Below, piece after piece: positions 10,301 through 21,557 of a DNA stretch of 27,681 nucleotides. Both the position numbers and the translations under genes were made by a program. Positions within the stretch are counted from its first letter, which is position 1. Each line of letters begins with the position of its first letter. The notes below the pieces were generated by a model. It saw only the letters and a program-made list of their open reading frames with translations. It was not told the DNA's origin and made no database searches. Source of the stretch: Lichtheimia corymbifera B2541 (lineage: Eukaryota > Mucoromycota > Mucoromycetes > Mucorales > Lichtheimiaceae); NCBI GenBank assembly GCA_000697475.1, contig JNEU01000765.1, positions 1 to 27,681 on the forward strand, given 5' to 3'.

Positions 10301-11832
10301 TCATTGCAGGATATCTCGATTTGTGGTCTCACCAAGGACGACGTTCATGCGATCACCATGAGCTTGCTTCGCTTGGATCATCTTATCAGCTTTATTGATG
10401 TCACAGACGTCATGGATGAAAGCGAGGATATGAACGACGACATTGTAGACCTCATGACCCACTTTATTGTTCGCGCTGGTGGTGGTTTCGAAAAGGAAAA
10501 ACAGGTATTGTATATGATGTTTGATATGTATCAATATGCGAGGTGACTCATGAATATCTTGATTAGATTTCAATTTCTGCAATGGCTATTCTCTTCCGTT
10601 ACTTTTCGTGGAAATGTGAAAGGATATCAAATGATCGTGAGCTCACGAATGCTGGTCGTGCTGCAGCAAACAAGGTGGAAAGAAAACGTGATTCAGTCAT
10701 GGACAAGATGACCGATTTGGCGACTGCACCTGATCTCAAGCCGTTACCTGTGGTCCGATCTACTGTAAGTCATGACGACTTTGGAGACTCAAATGATACT
10801 TTCTCTTAACATGCAATGATTCAATTAGGCATTTGGCATTGTGATGGATCTTTATTGGATCTTTTCAAGTGATCTTTTTACTGGCAGCACCGAATTGAAT
10901 CTCTTACGTGCGGATTGTCCAGACCACACCCAAGAACGCTGCAGGAAATACATTGCATCTGAACTTGAAAATTGGCAAAACGCAATGAATGAAGACGAAG
11001 GCGAGAATGAAACCCAAGATGAAGATGATGACAACGAGGATACCACCAAAGAAAATCACAGCGAGCAAGGGTTGAGATTGGTGGCCAATGTCGCACGCGC
11101 AGTCTCAGCAAGAGTATTAGGCTATGATCAAATGACAGACATCTTGGCACAATATGGCTATCTCGGGGAGGAGGCTGATGCTATCATGAAGGCGTTTATT
11201 GAGGAATTGAGAATGGATCTTATTCACAATGAAGAGTGCGCATCCAGCATTTGCCGTTCATTCCTTGATTCTCTCAAAAAGGTAACACCGTACTAATTAC
11301 GAGGAGAATGAAATGGCTGATTGTGTTATATATATGTAGTCTTTCGAAGCACACGTTAATGACTCCTATCGATCCATCGACAAGACGCTTTCACTTGCAC
11401 GTTCACAAGCTCGTACGTTGAGCCTTGCTGATCAGGAAGACCCTTCACGCCACGTGGCAGAACATGTGATTTGTGATCGACTGCACATCGATGGTGTGAC
11501 ATATGTATTATCCAAAGCAGCGGAGAATCACAAGAACAAGACGGTGTCTCTCAAGTTCTTCCGAGTGCTTGGCGTGTTAGTTAAGCCATTGAGTCGGGCT
11601 CGTGATGTTGCAAAAATGTAAGTTGGTGTAAAATGTGGGGGTTATGTGCGGGGAAGAGAGAGAACAATGCAGCTTATTTTGCATGAATTTTAGCCACAAA
11701 CATATTGAAACGTTATTGGCTGAACACAAGCTTGAACCGAAAAGGGGTGACAAGGAATGGGAAGCGTACTTTGGATATGTCAAGGAGATTGATCAGATTC
11801 TGAAACGCAAAGGACTACGCTATGCAAATTGA
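7317..11832 (+). CDS. Cohesin subunit, Scc3/STAG (stromal antigen) family
   Basis: Seventeen exons join without frame breaks to 1185 aa: 7317-7355, 7421-7484, 7537-7812, 7866-7978, 8040-8135, 8197-8363, 8424-8669, 8726-8870, 8930-9502, 9566-9781, 9836-10003, 10061-10252, 10310-10504, 10567-10764, 10829-11281, 11340-11617, 11694-11832. The N-terminus is an acidic, Ser-rich disordered tail. Residues about 230-300 match the STAG domain (YDGTFTETLHNWLATM, FRHTATILTFRVLDCL). Residues about 334-415 are the stromalin conservative domain (SVFVHRARDVEHVIRSEC, LRYIGWALNDQHARVRSEAL). The rest is helical HEAT-repeat-like sequence with one acidic loop (about 945-965). In other fungi the protein (Scc3, Psc3) binds the kleisin subunit and DNA and is needed for sister chromatid cohesion. 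The length fits the family. The start is followed by a very short 39-nt first exon. Confidence 0.95.
8375..8396 (+). repeat. GTGA/GA simple repeat inside a cohesin intron
   Basis: A GTGAGTGAGTGAG run grading into GA repeats begins 11 bases inside intron 6. It creates several GTGAGT sequences, each a good donor, next to the inferred GTAAGT donor at 8364. Confidence 0.85.
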
Positions 11833-12152
11833 CGTTAGATTGATCAGTGGACCCTTGAATTCCCCCCATTAAAAATGTGACATCCCATGGATTTTTTCCA
11901 TTTTTCGTTCATTGTTGCTCGGCGTCCCATTGTATGGGTTTTCGCTCTCTCTCTCTCTCTTTTTTTCTTCTTGCATTGTCCTCCTCCCCTTTCCTACCAT
12001 ACTGTTTTAGAGCAGCAGTTGGTTCATCATGCTCATACTACAGCATAATAAAATACCAGTACAAGACCTATTCCTGGTAGAGCAAGTGAGCATTTACCTA
12101 ATCGTGACAACATGGCCAATGAACCTCGATTGACAACCGACTGGAATAGACA
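11833..12152. other. Intergenic region between cohesin and phosphodiesterase genes
   Basis: About 320 bases between two plus-strand genes. It has a CT-rich tract near 11944-11973 and an AATAAA at 12047-12052. The part after 12060 may hold the 5' UTR, or an unrecognised first exon and intron, of the phosphodiesterase gene. Confidence 0.6.
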
Positions 12153-14115
12153 ATGCTTAAAGTGGCGGATCGACGAGTGGACTACGAGTATGGTCTCGAT
12201 TCAACGTTATTGGATAAAGAGCGGCATACAATCTATGGGACACTTCTTGGTTGTGCAGATCGACTTGGCGTCTTTTCAACAATGCTTATCACACCATCCG
12301 AGTTCTTGGACTTTATTATTGAAGTTGATCATGGTTACTTGGCGAATCCATACCATTCCTTTTATCACGGGGCGGATGTTGCGTTCATGATCTATTACAT
12401 CATCAGTTCTTTGGAGGCTGAACGCTATTTGTCACGAATCGATATCGTAGCACTGTATATTGCAGCATTATGCCATGACATTGGTCATGTAAGTATTTAC
12501 ATCACCTGATTTACTTCCAACGTCAAACATTACAACTGACACATTTCCAAAATAATCTTAGCCCGGTTTCAACAACAACTTTCAGGTCAAGCAGCAAACA
12601 GAGGTTGCAAAGAGATACGACAACAAGTCTGTGCTGGAGAGCTATTCAAGTAGTCTTACATTGAGAATCTTGGATAAGCATCGAATTCTTCGTAACGTTG
12701 CACGAGCCACTGCCGGGAAGACGACTGAAGATAATATGCGCGCATGCATTATCAAGATGATTTTATCGACAGATATGGTGTTCCATTATGAATTGCAAGC
12801 AAATCTCGCTAGCCTTGTTGAAATCACAGCATACAGATTACATCAGCGTGATATGGAAGCAACTGCAGATATGCCAGCAGCCACCACCACCACTGATAAT
12901 CATCATCATCGATCATCAGCCAGCACTGATAACAGCATATCCAGCATTAATACAGCCGACTTATCCCTTCCCTCACCGACTGCTGTCCCTTCACCTTCAT
13001 CAAGCACAAAGAGCAATGGTTGCACAGACTCTTCAAGTGAATATTTTGTCACTGATATCTTTCGTGGAGACAAGAGCCCGCTTCCGCACTTTGAAAAGAG
13101 ATATTCTTATTTCAGCGATACAGATTGCGGTGATGTATATCCATTGATGCTGGACGATCCCTTACTGGACCAACAAGAACGACAAATGATGTGCCAAATC
13201 ATATTGCATGCAGCCGATATTAGCAATCCATTACGACCATGGCCAGTTTGTCGTAATTGGTCAACGCTGGTATGTCAAGAATTCTTTCGACAAGGTGATG
13301 AAGAAAAGAAGCATGGATTACCTGTATCACCCAACATGGATCGAGATTGTGTCACTCAAATGATGGTCGGCATGCAATTTGGAGATTACATTGTGGGCCC
13401 ATTTTTTGAATTATTTGCTACCCTGTTCCCTCGCGCCGATACCCTTGTTCAACAACTCAAACAAAACCGCATCGAATGGCAGAATATGGAGGATGAGAAC
13501 GGAGAAAAGACTACATCAACCACAGCTACAAAGAATGCCGATCATCGAACCGCCAAAGTGAGCAGTGCAGCAAGTAGTGCCACCAGCTTAAGTCAACATT
13601 CGGCTGCAACAGCACCTGCTGGTGTACCTGGAGAACATGGTCGTCAGCCATCCGATATGCTTCCGGATCGTAATATCCTCAACCCAGCAGGAAGACGTGT
13701 CAGTGTTGCCGCAGGCATGGTTGTAATCCCTGATAATATCGAAGAAAGCGTAGTCAAAACACCAGCAAAAGTCAGACGCAGATTACTCGGCCCTCGAAGC
13801 GTGAGCGATACAGGCAAAACTTTGAGCAAAATGAAAGAGTTTATCAAGCAACATCATCATCATTCCAAAGACCACCACCCTCCTTCTTTAAATCAACAAC
13901 ATCATCACCATAGTCATCAAGAGGATTGTAATTCATCATCATTATCCACGAAGGAAAGGAAGGAGAAGCATCACTCAATACCGTCTCCATCTTATCTCCA
14001 TCGACGTTTATACAAACCATCTCAATCTAGAAGATCCAGTGGCAGCGACATTGATAGTGTATGCTTCGATTGTCATCATCAGCGGAAACCAACGTCACCC
14101 GGGCCACCACCATAG
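12153..14115 (+). CDS. 3',5'-cyclic-nucleotide phosphodiesterase (class I PDE)
   Basis: Two exons (12153-12488, 12562-14115) give 629 aa. The enzyme should hydrolyse cAMP or cGMP and so damp PKA-type signalling. The HD-fold signature is clear: PYHSFYHGADV (H68 as proton donor, H72 metal ligand), CHDIGHPGFNNNF across the splice junction (H108 and D109 metal ligands), ILSTDMVFH, and ILHAADISNPLRPW with metal ligand D331. These are followed by EFFRQGDEE and MQFGDYIVGPFFE as in PDE1/PDE4 relatives. Between STDM (181-184) and HAAD (328-331) lies a long Ser/Thr/His-rich insertion. After about residue 435 comes a disordered tail with His runs. There is no GAF or PAS domain and no membrane segment. 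The ATG at 12153 is preceded by an in-frame stop (12147-12149), but an upstream exon joined by splicing cannot be excluded: TAG just before ACAATG could be an acceptor, with a GTGAGC donor at about 12085. Confidence 0.93.
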
Positions 14116-14210
14116 ACACCTCGCCTGTATTAGTAGAATTATGTCATATATATCTCTATCCCCCTATACAAGTATTTCATGCGCATTGTAAAATAGTATT
14201 ACCATCTTCA

Positions 14211-15907
14211 TCACAAGTTCTTTTTTATTATCAAGTCAAGTCGACCATTGTACTTGTTCATCATGTATTGTATAAATATATCAGGAAATGTCACTTTACT
14301 ACTGCCTATTACATGGACTTTTTTCAATTGTTGTGGGACAAGGGTATCCAGGATTGTTCGTAGTAATTCATCTGTGACGTTGCGGCAATGGGTGAGGTTG
14401 ATGGATTCGATACCAATACAAGTATTACAAAGTGGGGCAAATGCCAGATCATTGGGAAATGGTAGATAGGCAAGGTCCAGGTGCTTGAGATGCGGCATGT
14501 CACTTAGATAGGTAAAGAATTGATCCACATCCACGGGTTCCACAAGCGTTTCGCAATTCACTTCAAGTTCTTCAAGATTTCTTTGGTGGCGAACAGTTGT
14601 CAAGAGCACAGAAGGCGTGAGCATGTTGTAAAAGATACTATCATTCCTCAAGACCAGATACTTTAATGATAGTTTGCTGAACAATTGCTGTACTTCGGTG
14701 ATTGCTTGTTGCTCGTCGGTGCCAGGGTGTGTACGATCGCTACAAAGTCCAAGGTCCAAAAGCTCAAGCTTGGGCAAAGAAGCTAAAGCATCCCATATAG
14801 CTGCACGGGGTCGCACGCCACTCAATTGCACACGTTCCAAATTTGGACACGAAGGGATCAATGTGCTGAGAAACTCGCCGTCGCCTAGCATTCGACATGA
14901 TAACATGCGTAACGTATCTGATTGGAACTGCGTAGCAAAAGGCTGCCATTTAGGTCGATAGGCGGTATGTTTGCAATCAAGATGGAGTAGTTCAAGTGTC
15001 GATTGGTGCTTTAATACAAAGTCTAGCGTCTGAGTATTCATTTTGCGGTAGCGTAGATAGCGTAATAAGCCTTGTTGCTGTTGTTGTTGCTCAAGTGGTG
15101 TCTCTACCCATTCCAGCTCCTTGCGAGCATCGAAAATGCTGTTACAATCCAAATATTCGAGGCGTGGACATGTATCCATAATGTCGTCGCAGCTGGCTTG
15201 TGTATCAAAACCCGTTTGCAGTCTTTTCAGGTTGGGACAATGCTGAAGAATTGTCATTAATTCAAATCGGAAGCCGTATATCCTCAATGTCAATGAAACG
15301 AGTCGTTCACAAAGGGGTGAAATGGCATCCTTAAGATGAAATGTGAAGCATGGATATATATCGGGAGTGACATTGGATGTATCAGAATAATAAAAGCTGC
15401 GAGGTTGTGCTGTTGCCATGAGGTCCAAAAAGTCAATCCTTTCAGAATCATCTCGTGTCGTGTCTTCAACTACTAAATCGTCGATATGCATTGGTCGGAA
15501 TAACTCGATGAGATCAGGATTGGGTCGCATGCGTGCGCCCTGGAGTTCTAATAATATCTCTACATGTCAGACAACTTCGGCTGATGGGATAATAACATGG
15601 TGCTCTACATACTTAGCTTTTCCAAGACAAGGTGGTCTGATGCACTACTAAGCCTTTCAAGAGCCTTCTCCAAATATTCGTCATCAAAGTTGAACAGGGT
15701 AATGGTACGAATGAAAGGTGAAAAGATAGGAACACCATCCAAAATGTGATATGCGTCTCGGCTCAAGTGAACATGTGACCAGAGGGGTGCAGCATAAGGA
15801 GGAATAAGTTTACACCACGATCGACATACACGAACGCACTCAATGGTGTCATGGCGATCAAGATGTGAGAGAATCTGGGTGAGGATCTCGGGGGGTAGTG
15901 ATTCCAT
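14211..15907 (-). CDS. F-box/leucine-rich-repeat protein
   Basis: Two exons (15907-15613 and 15547-14211, intron 65 nt) give 543 aa. The first residues, MESLPPEILTQILSHL followed by VCRSWCKLI, are an F-box, which in this family binds Skp1 of an SCF ubiquitin ligase. The remainder holds irregular leucine-rich repeats, for example LKLQGARM, LELLDLGLCSD, LKHLDLAYLPF and IESINLTHCRNVTDELL, expected to form the substrate-recognition arc. The ATG at 15905-15907 is the only in-frame ATG and sits directly at the F-box. The target cannot be predicted. The gene converges on the phosphodiesterase gene, with only 95 bases between stops. Confidence 0.9.
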
Positions 15908-16313
15908 AGCAAGCAAGTGTACGAAAGGAAGAAGGTCCTGAAAATGCACAATCAAATGGTGGTGTGACAAAGACACAGCTTGGCGCTCTTGCCTTTATTA
16001 CGTCCATATCCAATGAAATGTAATGCGTACTGTACAGTAAAAAGAGGTGTCAAGTAATATGTAGCGCCACATGGCATATCGTGTCTATAGAAAACATAAG
16101 CTTTCATTATTATGCAAAATAAAGGTATTGATTACACAGAATAAACGATCCTTTGAATCATCGTAAGAGAGCCAAACAAAGAAAAAAGTGGGATAATAAT
16201 AATGATGATGATGGGGTGCCAAGAAGGTGTCTCGTCATGCCGAATTACAGCAACGACCAAAAAGGGAACATCAAACAACGCGGCCGTCCTTTCACCCACT
16301 TCTTTTGGCAAAC
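15908..16313. other. Divergent promoter region, F-box gene and t-SNARE gene
   Basis: About 400 bases between two divergent starts. It contains a 12-base perfect palindrome (TACTGTACAGTA, 16028-16039), of a size expected by chance in a window this long. No clear TATA box was found for either gene. Confidence 0.6.
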
Positions 16314-17620
16314 ATGGCAACCCGCAGCCGCACCCTCTTATTCTTACAGTTTCGTAACTCTTATGCACGTTCTACACAACCACATACTGCAGCGTCCGAG
16401 ACCGAAGGCCTTATTGAGAGCTCGGACAGCGTCATTGAAATGTCGGTCTTGCCGCCTCAATGGTAAATGTAGCAACAACCACACCGATTGTACCAGCCCT
16501 CCCCCCCATGCTCATATCCTAGCATACTCTAGGGTCGACATTGTAGAAGAAGTAGACGAGACACTCGATCAAATCAAGGACAAGAGTAGGTTTATTCGCA
16601 TTGTCATACACCCATCATCTCATTGTGTGCCAACGTTTATGCTTTGCTAGTTACTCGGTTGGAGGGAATGCATCGAAAACACCTTTTGCCTGGCTTTGAC
16701 GACCGGTCATCCGATGAAGCAGCGATCGAGAAACTCACGTCTGATATTACGAACGTATGTGTGGGGGTTGGGTTGGTTTGCTAGGTAGAAAAAAAGTTGA
16801 CAACTGGACAATAGGAATTCTACCGTATCAAACGCGACATTCAACGTATCGGCAGCAGCGGCACCCCATCAAGTCAAGAGGATAAACTTGCACGCAATAT
16901 ACAAACCAGTTTAGCCACCAAGGTTCAAGAAGTATCGACGTCCTTTCGAAAAATGCAATCGTCTTATTTACAAAGTAAGTATGAAGGAAGGCATGGCATG
17001 GAAGGATGCTAATGCTGGTGGTGGTATGTATCACAGAGATGCAAGGTCAAGAGAGTCGCAAAGCCAATATGCTTGGATTTGAGAATGATCTTAGTAATGA
17101 AGCGGCTGAATTATTGTTGGATGAGGACGCACAGTTGGTAAGCTAGAGAGAGCGAAAGAGAGAGAGAGAGAGAGAGAGCACAAGGAAGGATGCTGACATG
17201 AATTTGCATAATAGGGTTTCACAGAGTCTCAGCTTGCAGTGATCGAGAACAATGAAGCCATCATTGACCAACGAGAACGGGAGATCAACCAGATTGCAAA
17301 GTCAATACACCAACTGGCTGAAATCTTTCGGGATTTGCAAACGCTTGTCATTGATCAAGGAACCATGCTGGATCGGATCGATTATAATATTGAACAAACA
17401 GCTGTGCAAGTAAAGCATGCGACAGTGGAATTGGATAAGGTGGGTAATGGGCCATTCACTCAGTGTGTGTGTGTGTGTGTATATGGGGTGTACTGATCAC
17501 AGATTTTAATAGGGTGCACGATACCAAAGCAAAACACGACGACGTAAACTTATCCTTTTGTTGATCCTTTTCATTTGCTTGCTTATCATGATATTAATTG
17601 CAAAGGCCCACAAGTCATAA
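16314..17620 (+). CDS. t-SNARE of the syntaxin-16/Tlg2 family
   Basis: Seven exons (16314-16462, 16533-16585, 16651-16754, 16815-16974, 17037-17137, 17215-17439, 17513-17620) give 299 aa. The N-terminal MATRSRTLLFLQFRNSY is the short peptide by which Tlg2/syntaxin-16 proteins bind the SM protein Vps45. LEGMHRKHLLPGFDD is a family hallmark. The SNARE motif lies around residues 205-262 (EIFRDLQTLVIDQGTMLDRI) with the central-layer glutamine at Q237, making it a Qa-SNARE. A basic KTRRRK stretch precedes the C-terminal membrane anchor (about 276-293) and a short luminal tail. In yeast Tlg2 works in fusion of endosome-derived vesicles with the trans-Golgi network. The exon structure keeps frame throughout. 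A close Qa-SNARE such as Pep12 is the alternative, but the N-peptide and HLLPGFDD argue against it. Confidence 0.95.
17155..17178. repeat. (GA)n microsatellite in a t-SNARE intron
   Basis: A nearly perfect GA dinucleotide tract lies just after the donor of intron 5 of the t-SNARE gene. Confidence 0.95.
17463..17480. repeat. (GT)n microsatellite in a t-SNARE intron
   Basis: Nine GT units lie within intron 6 of the t-SNARE gene, 23 bases after its GTGGGT donor, so the intron carries many extra GT dinucleotides. Confidence 0.95.
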
Positions 17621-17687
17621 TACCATATAGTACACTTTAAAATATAATTTATATATACACACAATCAATCATTTGTTTTACATCTAA

Positions 17688-19407
17688 TCAAGGAGTTGTC
17701 AAGATTAACATTTGGCATTGACCTGGTCGCAGAGTCTTGCTATAAGAGCCCATAAATGTGCCTAGATGATCACCTGTCCACGCATCTTTGATATCCGCTT
17801 CTGTGATATTCAAATCACCAAAGTTGACCTTGACCTCGTGACTCATTCCCAGCATAAACGGATACACGTGGGCATTAAAGAGGCCTACACATAACCGATG
17901 ATCCGAGAGTCGTTTCCACCAGACTTGTTTTCGGTTGTACCATGCGTTTCCTGAGCCAATGGGTTTTGCCATGATGCCGCTTTGCTGTATTTCAAGCATG
18001 GTAGGATGGTTCAAGAGTGACATGTACTTTTCTGGAATACGACGAGGATCGGATCCAATGCAAAACACCGAGCTAACCAGCGCCCAGAAACTGATATAGG
18101 ATATCCGCACATCATCATTGTCGAGCCCGTCAATGCATCCCCGTCCATCAATAGTCATGCCCACTAGGACCACATCCAGATCCACGTAGAACGCGCTCTT
18201 GTTATTTCCTCCTCCTATGGCTTCCATACTGCTGCACCATTTGGATGTGGGTCCCATTCTTTGGAATACACGATGTGAGGAAGTCATGGTCTTTGTGGAA
18301 TAGCTTTCAATGTCGGAATAAACACGTGCACCATTGGCAACGGCTGCCCAATCACTTGCATATTTCGGATCCAGGTACCATGATAATTCCATAATAATTC
18401 CATGGCGTGAAAATGCCTTGTGCATCATAGCAAGATCAGCTCGTGTATCAGGTGCTGGGTGTTGGATATCGCTGTTGGGTCCACATCCATCCACCTTGAC
18501 ATACCCAACGCCCCATTCTGCAAATAAATCGGCCATCGAGTCATAATACGCTTGGACCAGGTCATTGTATTGATCAGGCTTGTAAGTCGCTCCCTTGAAT
18601 CCATTGCCTTCCTTTTTCTGTTTGACAAGTTCGCCTAATCGGTGACCGGGACATCCTTTGATGGGTAAATTGGCTTCGGCTGCGTCTTGCCGGATACCCG
18701 GAAGAATATAAACTCCCAACTTTTGATGATTCTTGGCAAGGTGCGCGGATAAAGCACTGAGTCCATTGGGAAATAAATCGGTTCGATACATCCATCGTCC
18801 ATATCGATCACATGTGTCGCTCCTATACAAGGCGCATGAATGATTCGACATCACCCTAGTAGTAGACACGCGTAATAATACCCCTCCCTCTCTTTTTACC
18901 ATCCAGAATCAAGATTGATGAATTCGTATTGTGGCATTTTGGCTTTCATCACATCAGATATCTCGCGTAATGATTCTTCATTGAACCTATTATAGGATCA
19001 GGCATGTTTAGTACAATGAAACAATCATCCATGATAATACATACCATGGCTGAATATGTCGTCCTCCGTATCCAGGTACGTCGTCAAGAATTTGTGTCGA
19101 CCACGTGGAGAAGCCAAGCAACGGTTTCCTTGACAACAACCAATGGCGCATTTAGATGAGCTTGTAGAGCATGGGAGCGATTGGACATGACTCACCTGAT
19201 TGGTGCATGTTGCGGAACGGTCATTGTTAGGAGAAAAAGAAGAAAGGTACCAACAGCGACAAATATAATTACGCCTGTGCGGTGATGTGATTTATGCTGA
19301 GCTCGGCGTTCGACCCGGGTACACGGCTCTCCTTGCCAACGAATACCTTGCATATGCAAGCAATGGGGCTTTAGTTGCATACATATGCTTGCATGGATAT
19401 AGCTCAT
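17688..19407 (-). CDS. Membrane-anchored GH27-like glycosidase (alpha-galactosidase family)
   Basis: Four exons (19407-19196, 19128-19045, 18986-18900, 18855-17688) give 516 aa. After splicing the catalytic domain opens with KPLLGFSTWSTQ, corresponding to the PPLGWNSW start of clan GH-D enzymes, then LFPNGLSALSAHL and KLGVYILPGI. GYVKVDGCG carries the expected nucleophile (D250). FYVDLDVVLVG carries the expected acid/base (D355), replacing the usual DPDM. A C-terminal beta domain follows. Members of GH27 cleave alpha-galactosides or alpha-N-acetylgalactosaminides; substrate cannot be read from sequence. Instead of a signal peptide, residues about 45-62 form one hydrophobic segment (VIIFVAVGTFLLFLL) after a basic stretch, so a type II membrane topology is likely. 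Three upstream in-frame starts are possible; I chose ATG 19407 because the preceding in-frame start-like codon is GTG; Met10 (19380) is the alternative. Confidence 0.85.
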
Positions 19408-21210
19408 TGTCACCTTTTCTTTGATCTCATGTATCCTTTTATTTTATTTTTACTGCCATACTATATTGTATTCAGCTTGTTTGTGGTCGAAAATGATCCG
19501 GATCACCAATACATCAAACATTTGTACTACCAACAATGTGTGTGCGTGTGTCACGGAAAGGATGTTGCTGGGATAATTCATTTGAAGTGTTGTAGTCACC
19601 CCCCAACATACTCTTTGTTGTCTATCTTCTATTTCCCTACCCTTCGAAACGAGCAATAGGTCATTAAGGAAAAAAGACACTTGGTGTAGGAAGCAGTATC
19701 ATGTTTGATTCAATGAGAGAGGAGCAGCAATATCCAATCCATCATTTGTGGAACGAGCGGGTAACAATCACGATCGACATGTCACAAGCGGATATTGTTT
19801 TGTCGCAGAGACCCTGGTATAGCGATACACATGACCCACGTTGAGGAAGATGTTATATAGAAAGATGGGACAGCCAAATATCAAATAATGACATTGCTAC
19901 TTTTCGTGGTCGGAATCGCATCGATGAAAGAACAATAGCTTGAAATTGTCAATCCGCATTGACGTTTGTTTGTATATGCATCAATGAACTCTACTACTAC
20001 TAATGATTTATCATGTCGTGTATGAGGGTGATTTGTGCATTACGTACCATGGAATCCATGCGAGTATGACAGGTCCGTTTACTCGCGTGGTATGCAGGGC
20101 ATGAATGGTGTTAGGTTTTGCTATTTCACATTTAAGAGACCCTGCGAAGGTAACAACGCCAGCAAATCCAACTTCTTTTTTCGGTGGAATCTCCCCCCTT
20201 CATTCCCAGCAAGGAAGGAGGAGGGGGGTGAGAGAGAAAAAGGAGAAGCACAAAAGAATGGTTAGACCCGTGTGGCATTTTTGGTTTCAGCCCAATATGC
20301 TGTTCTAACAATGATGCAACAATAGTGCCAAGAGTATCCTAATGGCTGGTTTGTGAGACACAATAGCACACTAAACACCCATTAGTTGATGAATAAAGAT
20401 AACTTGTCGTCGTGGTCGCTCTCGAGATGCAGCATTGCTGTTGCGAAGATGGTGATCAAATATATACAAGCCAGCCATTTTGTTCAACCGCGGAAATGGC
20501 ACGGATCTAATACTAGACCATATCCGTGCTAATAGGCGTGAAGCACACCACACACATGACTTTGAGCTCTTAGTTTGGTGTTCAGTGTTTTAGTGGGTGA
20601 TACGTGTAATTAAACAAGGCTTAAATAATGCAGATCACCCTACCCCATCTCGGTTGCTGTCCGAGGTTGCCGATAGTGGAGGTATCTTACATCATTGGCA
20701 TTTATACCTGGGATCTTTAAAAAGTGGTTCATTGTTGTTATGCTCCAACAATTTGATTTCTTGCTTCTTGATCGATGATCCACGTATAGCTGTTATACAT
20801 TACAGACACAACCATCACTTTATATGTTGTGTAAACATTGGAGTATACTTTATCAATTCGCCTGACAATTATTTAAAGGAACATGGTCATGATGTGCCGA
20901 TCCGAGGTCTCCAAGGAGACGGGAAGCTATTAAGACAACCCGATCGGGTGATATAAAGACTTATCAGCTTGCATGGCATATCCCGCCAAGGCAATGGTCG
21001 ATCACACCCCAGACTATTTGTGAAGACTAGGGCCAAGAAGACCATAGCTTGTCCTCGTGGATATATTTTTGACAAAAGAGGTATATGTTATGCCAAGAAT
21101 GGTGTCATATGTGAGTGAGAAGAAGAGACTCGGAAGACAAGCGGCATATGTCATGTTGTTCACAAGATCCATGTTTCATGTTAGAATATATTTAGGACGA
21201 GAAAAACAAC

Positions 21211-21234
21211 ATTATTGTTGACGACGACAATAAT
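21211..21234. other. Short perfect-pairing hairpin
   Basis: ATTATTGTTG, loop ACGA, then CGACAATAAT: ten base pairs if one G-U pair is allowed in RNA on the plus strand. The function is unknown and it may be chance in AT-rich DNA. Confidence 0.5.
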
Positions 21235-21473
21235 ATCATTGCGGATGATGGAAATCGCATCATTCATTTACAATAGTTGTCATCACGTGGATGGTTTAAA
21301 AAAGTAGCGAGATCGCGACCTGTCGTGCAACGTTGTTTATGGAAAAAGATTTTTGGTCTGTGTGCTTTGTGATATGGGAGAGGGATAAGGTTGGGTGAGC
21401 CAAGCATACACTGGAGTTGCATACTCCTTACTTTAGCTGCCCGCCCGTTTACTCGGGTGCTCCTCTTCTTGAC

Positions 21474-21482
21474 TATAAATAA
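21474..21482 (+). promoter_or_regulatory. TATA box upstream of the 510-aa gene
   Basis: TATAAATAA lies 84 bases before the ATG at 21558, followed by a pyrimidine-rich stretch as in many fungal core promoters. Confidence 0.6.
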
Positions 21483-21557
21483 GATACTTTCTCTACCTTT
21501 ATCTCCATTTGTGGAATTAACACTTTTCTTTCCCCTCTTCTTCCTCCCAAAAAACAC

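Larger units (their letters stand above)
19408..21557. other. Long region without a recognisable gene
   Basis: About 2.15 kb. Short open frames exist on both strands but none shows a known motif, splice-supported extension or clear coding character. The right end must hold the promoter of the 510-aa gene (TATA box at 21474). A 10-bp hairpin with a 4-base loop lies at 21211-21234. No tRNA-like B box, tandem array or transposon end was found. A lncRNA or a fast-evolving small gene cannot be excluded. Confidence 0.6.

Noticed and set aside
15908..15976. 23-residue in-frame extension upstream of the first F-box protein
   Set aside because: It begins with GTG and the only ATG is at 15907, directly before the F-box.
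16028..16039. Perfect 12-base palindrome TACTGTACAGTA in the F-box/t-SNARE divergent promoter
   Set aside because: Several 12-base palindromes are expected by chance in a window of this size; kept only as a note in the intergenic entry.
19300..19320. GTTCGACCC, resembling a tRNA B box
   Set aside because: It lies within the first coding exon of the GH27-like gene and no matching A box, acceptor stem or anticodon arm surrounds it.
20583..20591. CAGTGTTTT, identical to the first nine bases of the transposon end at 27338
   Set aside because: It is not flanked by TA, similarity stops after nine bases, and no partner repeat or transposase remnant was found nearby.
20597..20956. 119-codon open frame on the plus strand in the gene-free stretch
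   Set aside because: No ATG start, no recognisable domain, no splice-supported extension, and an overlapping antisense frame is equally open.
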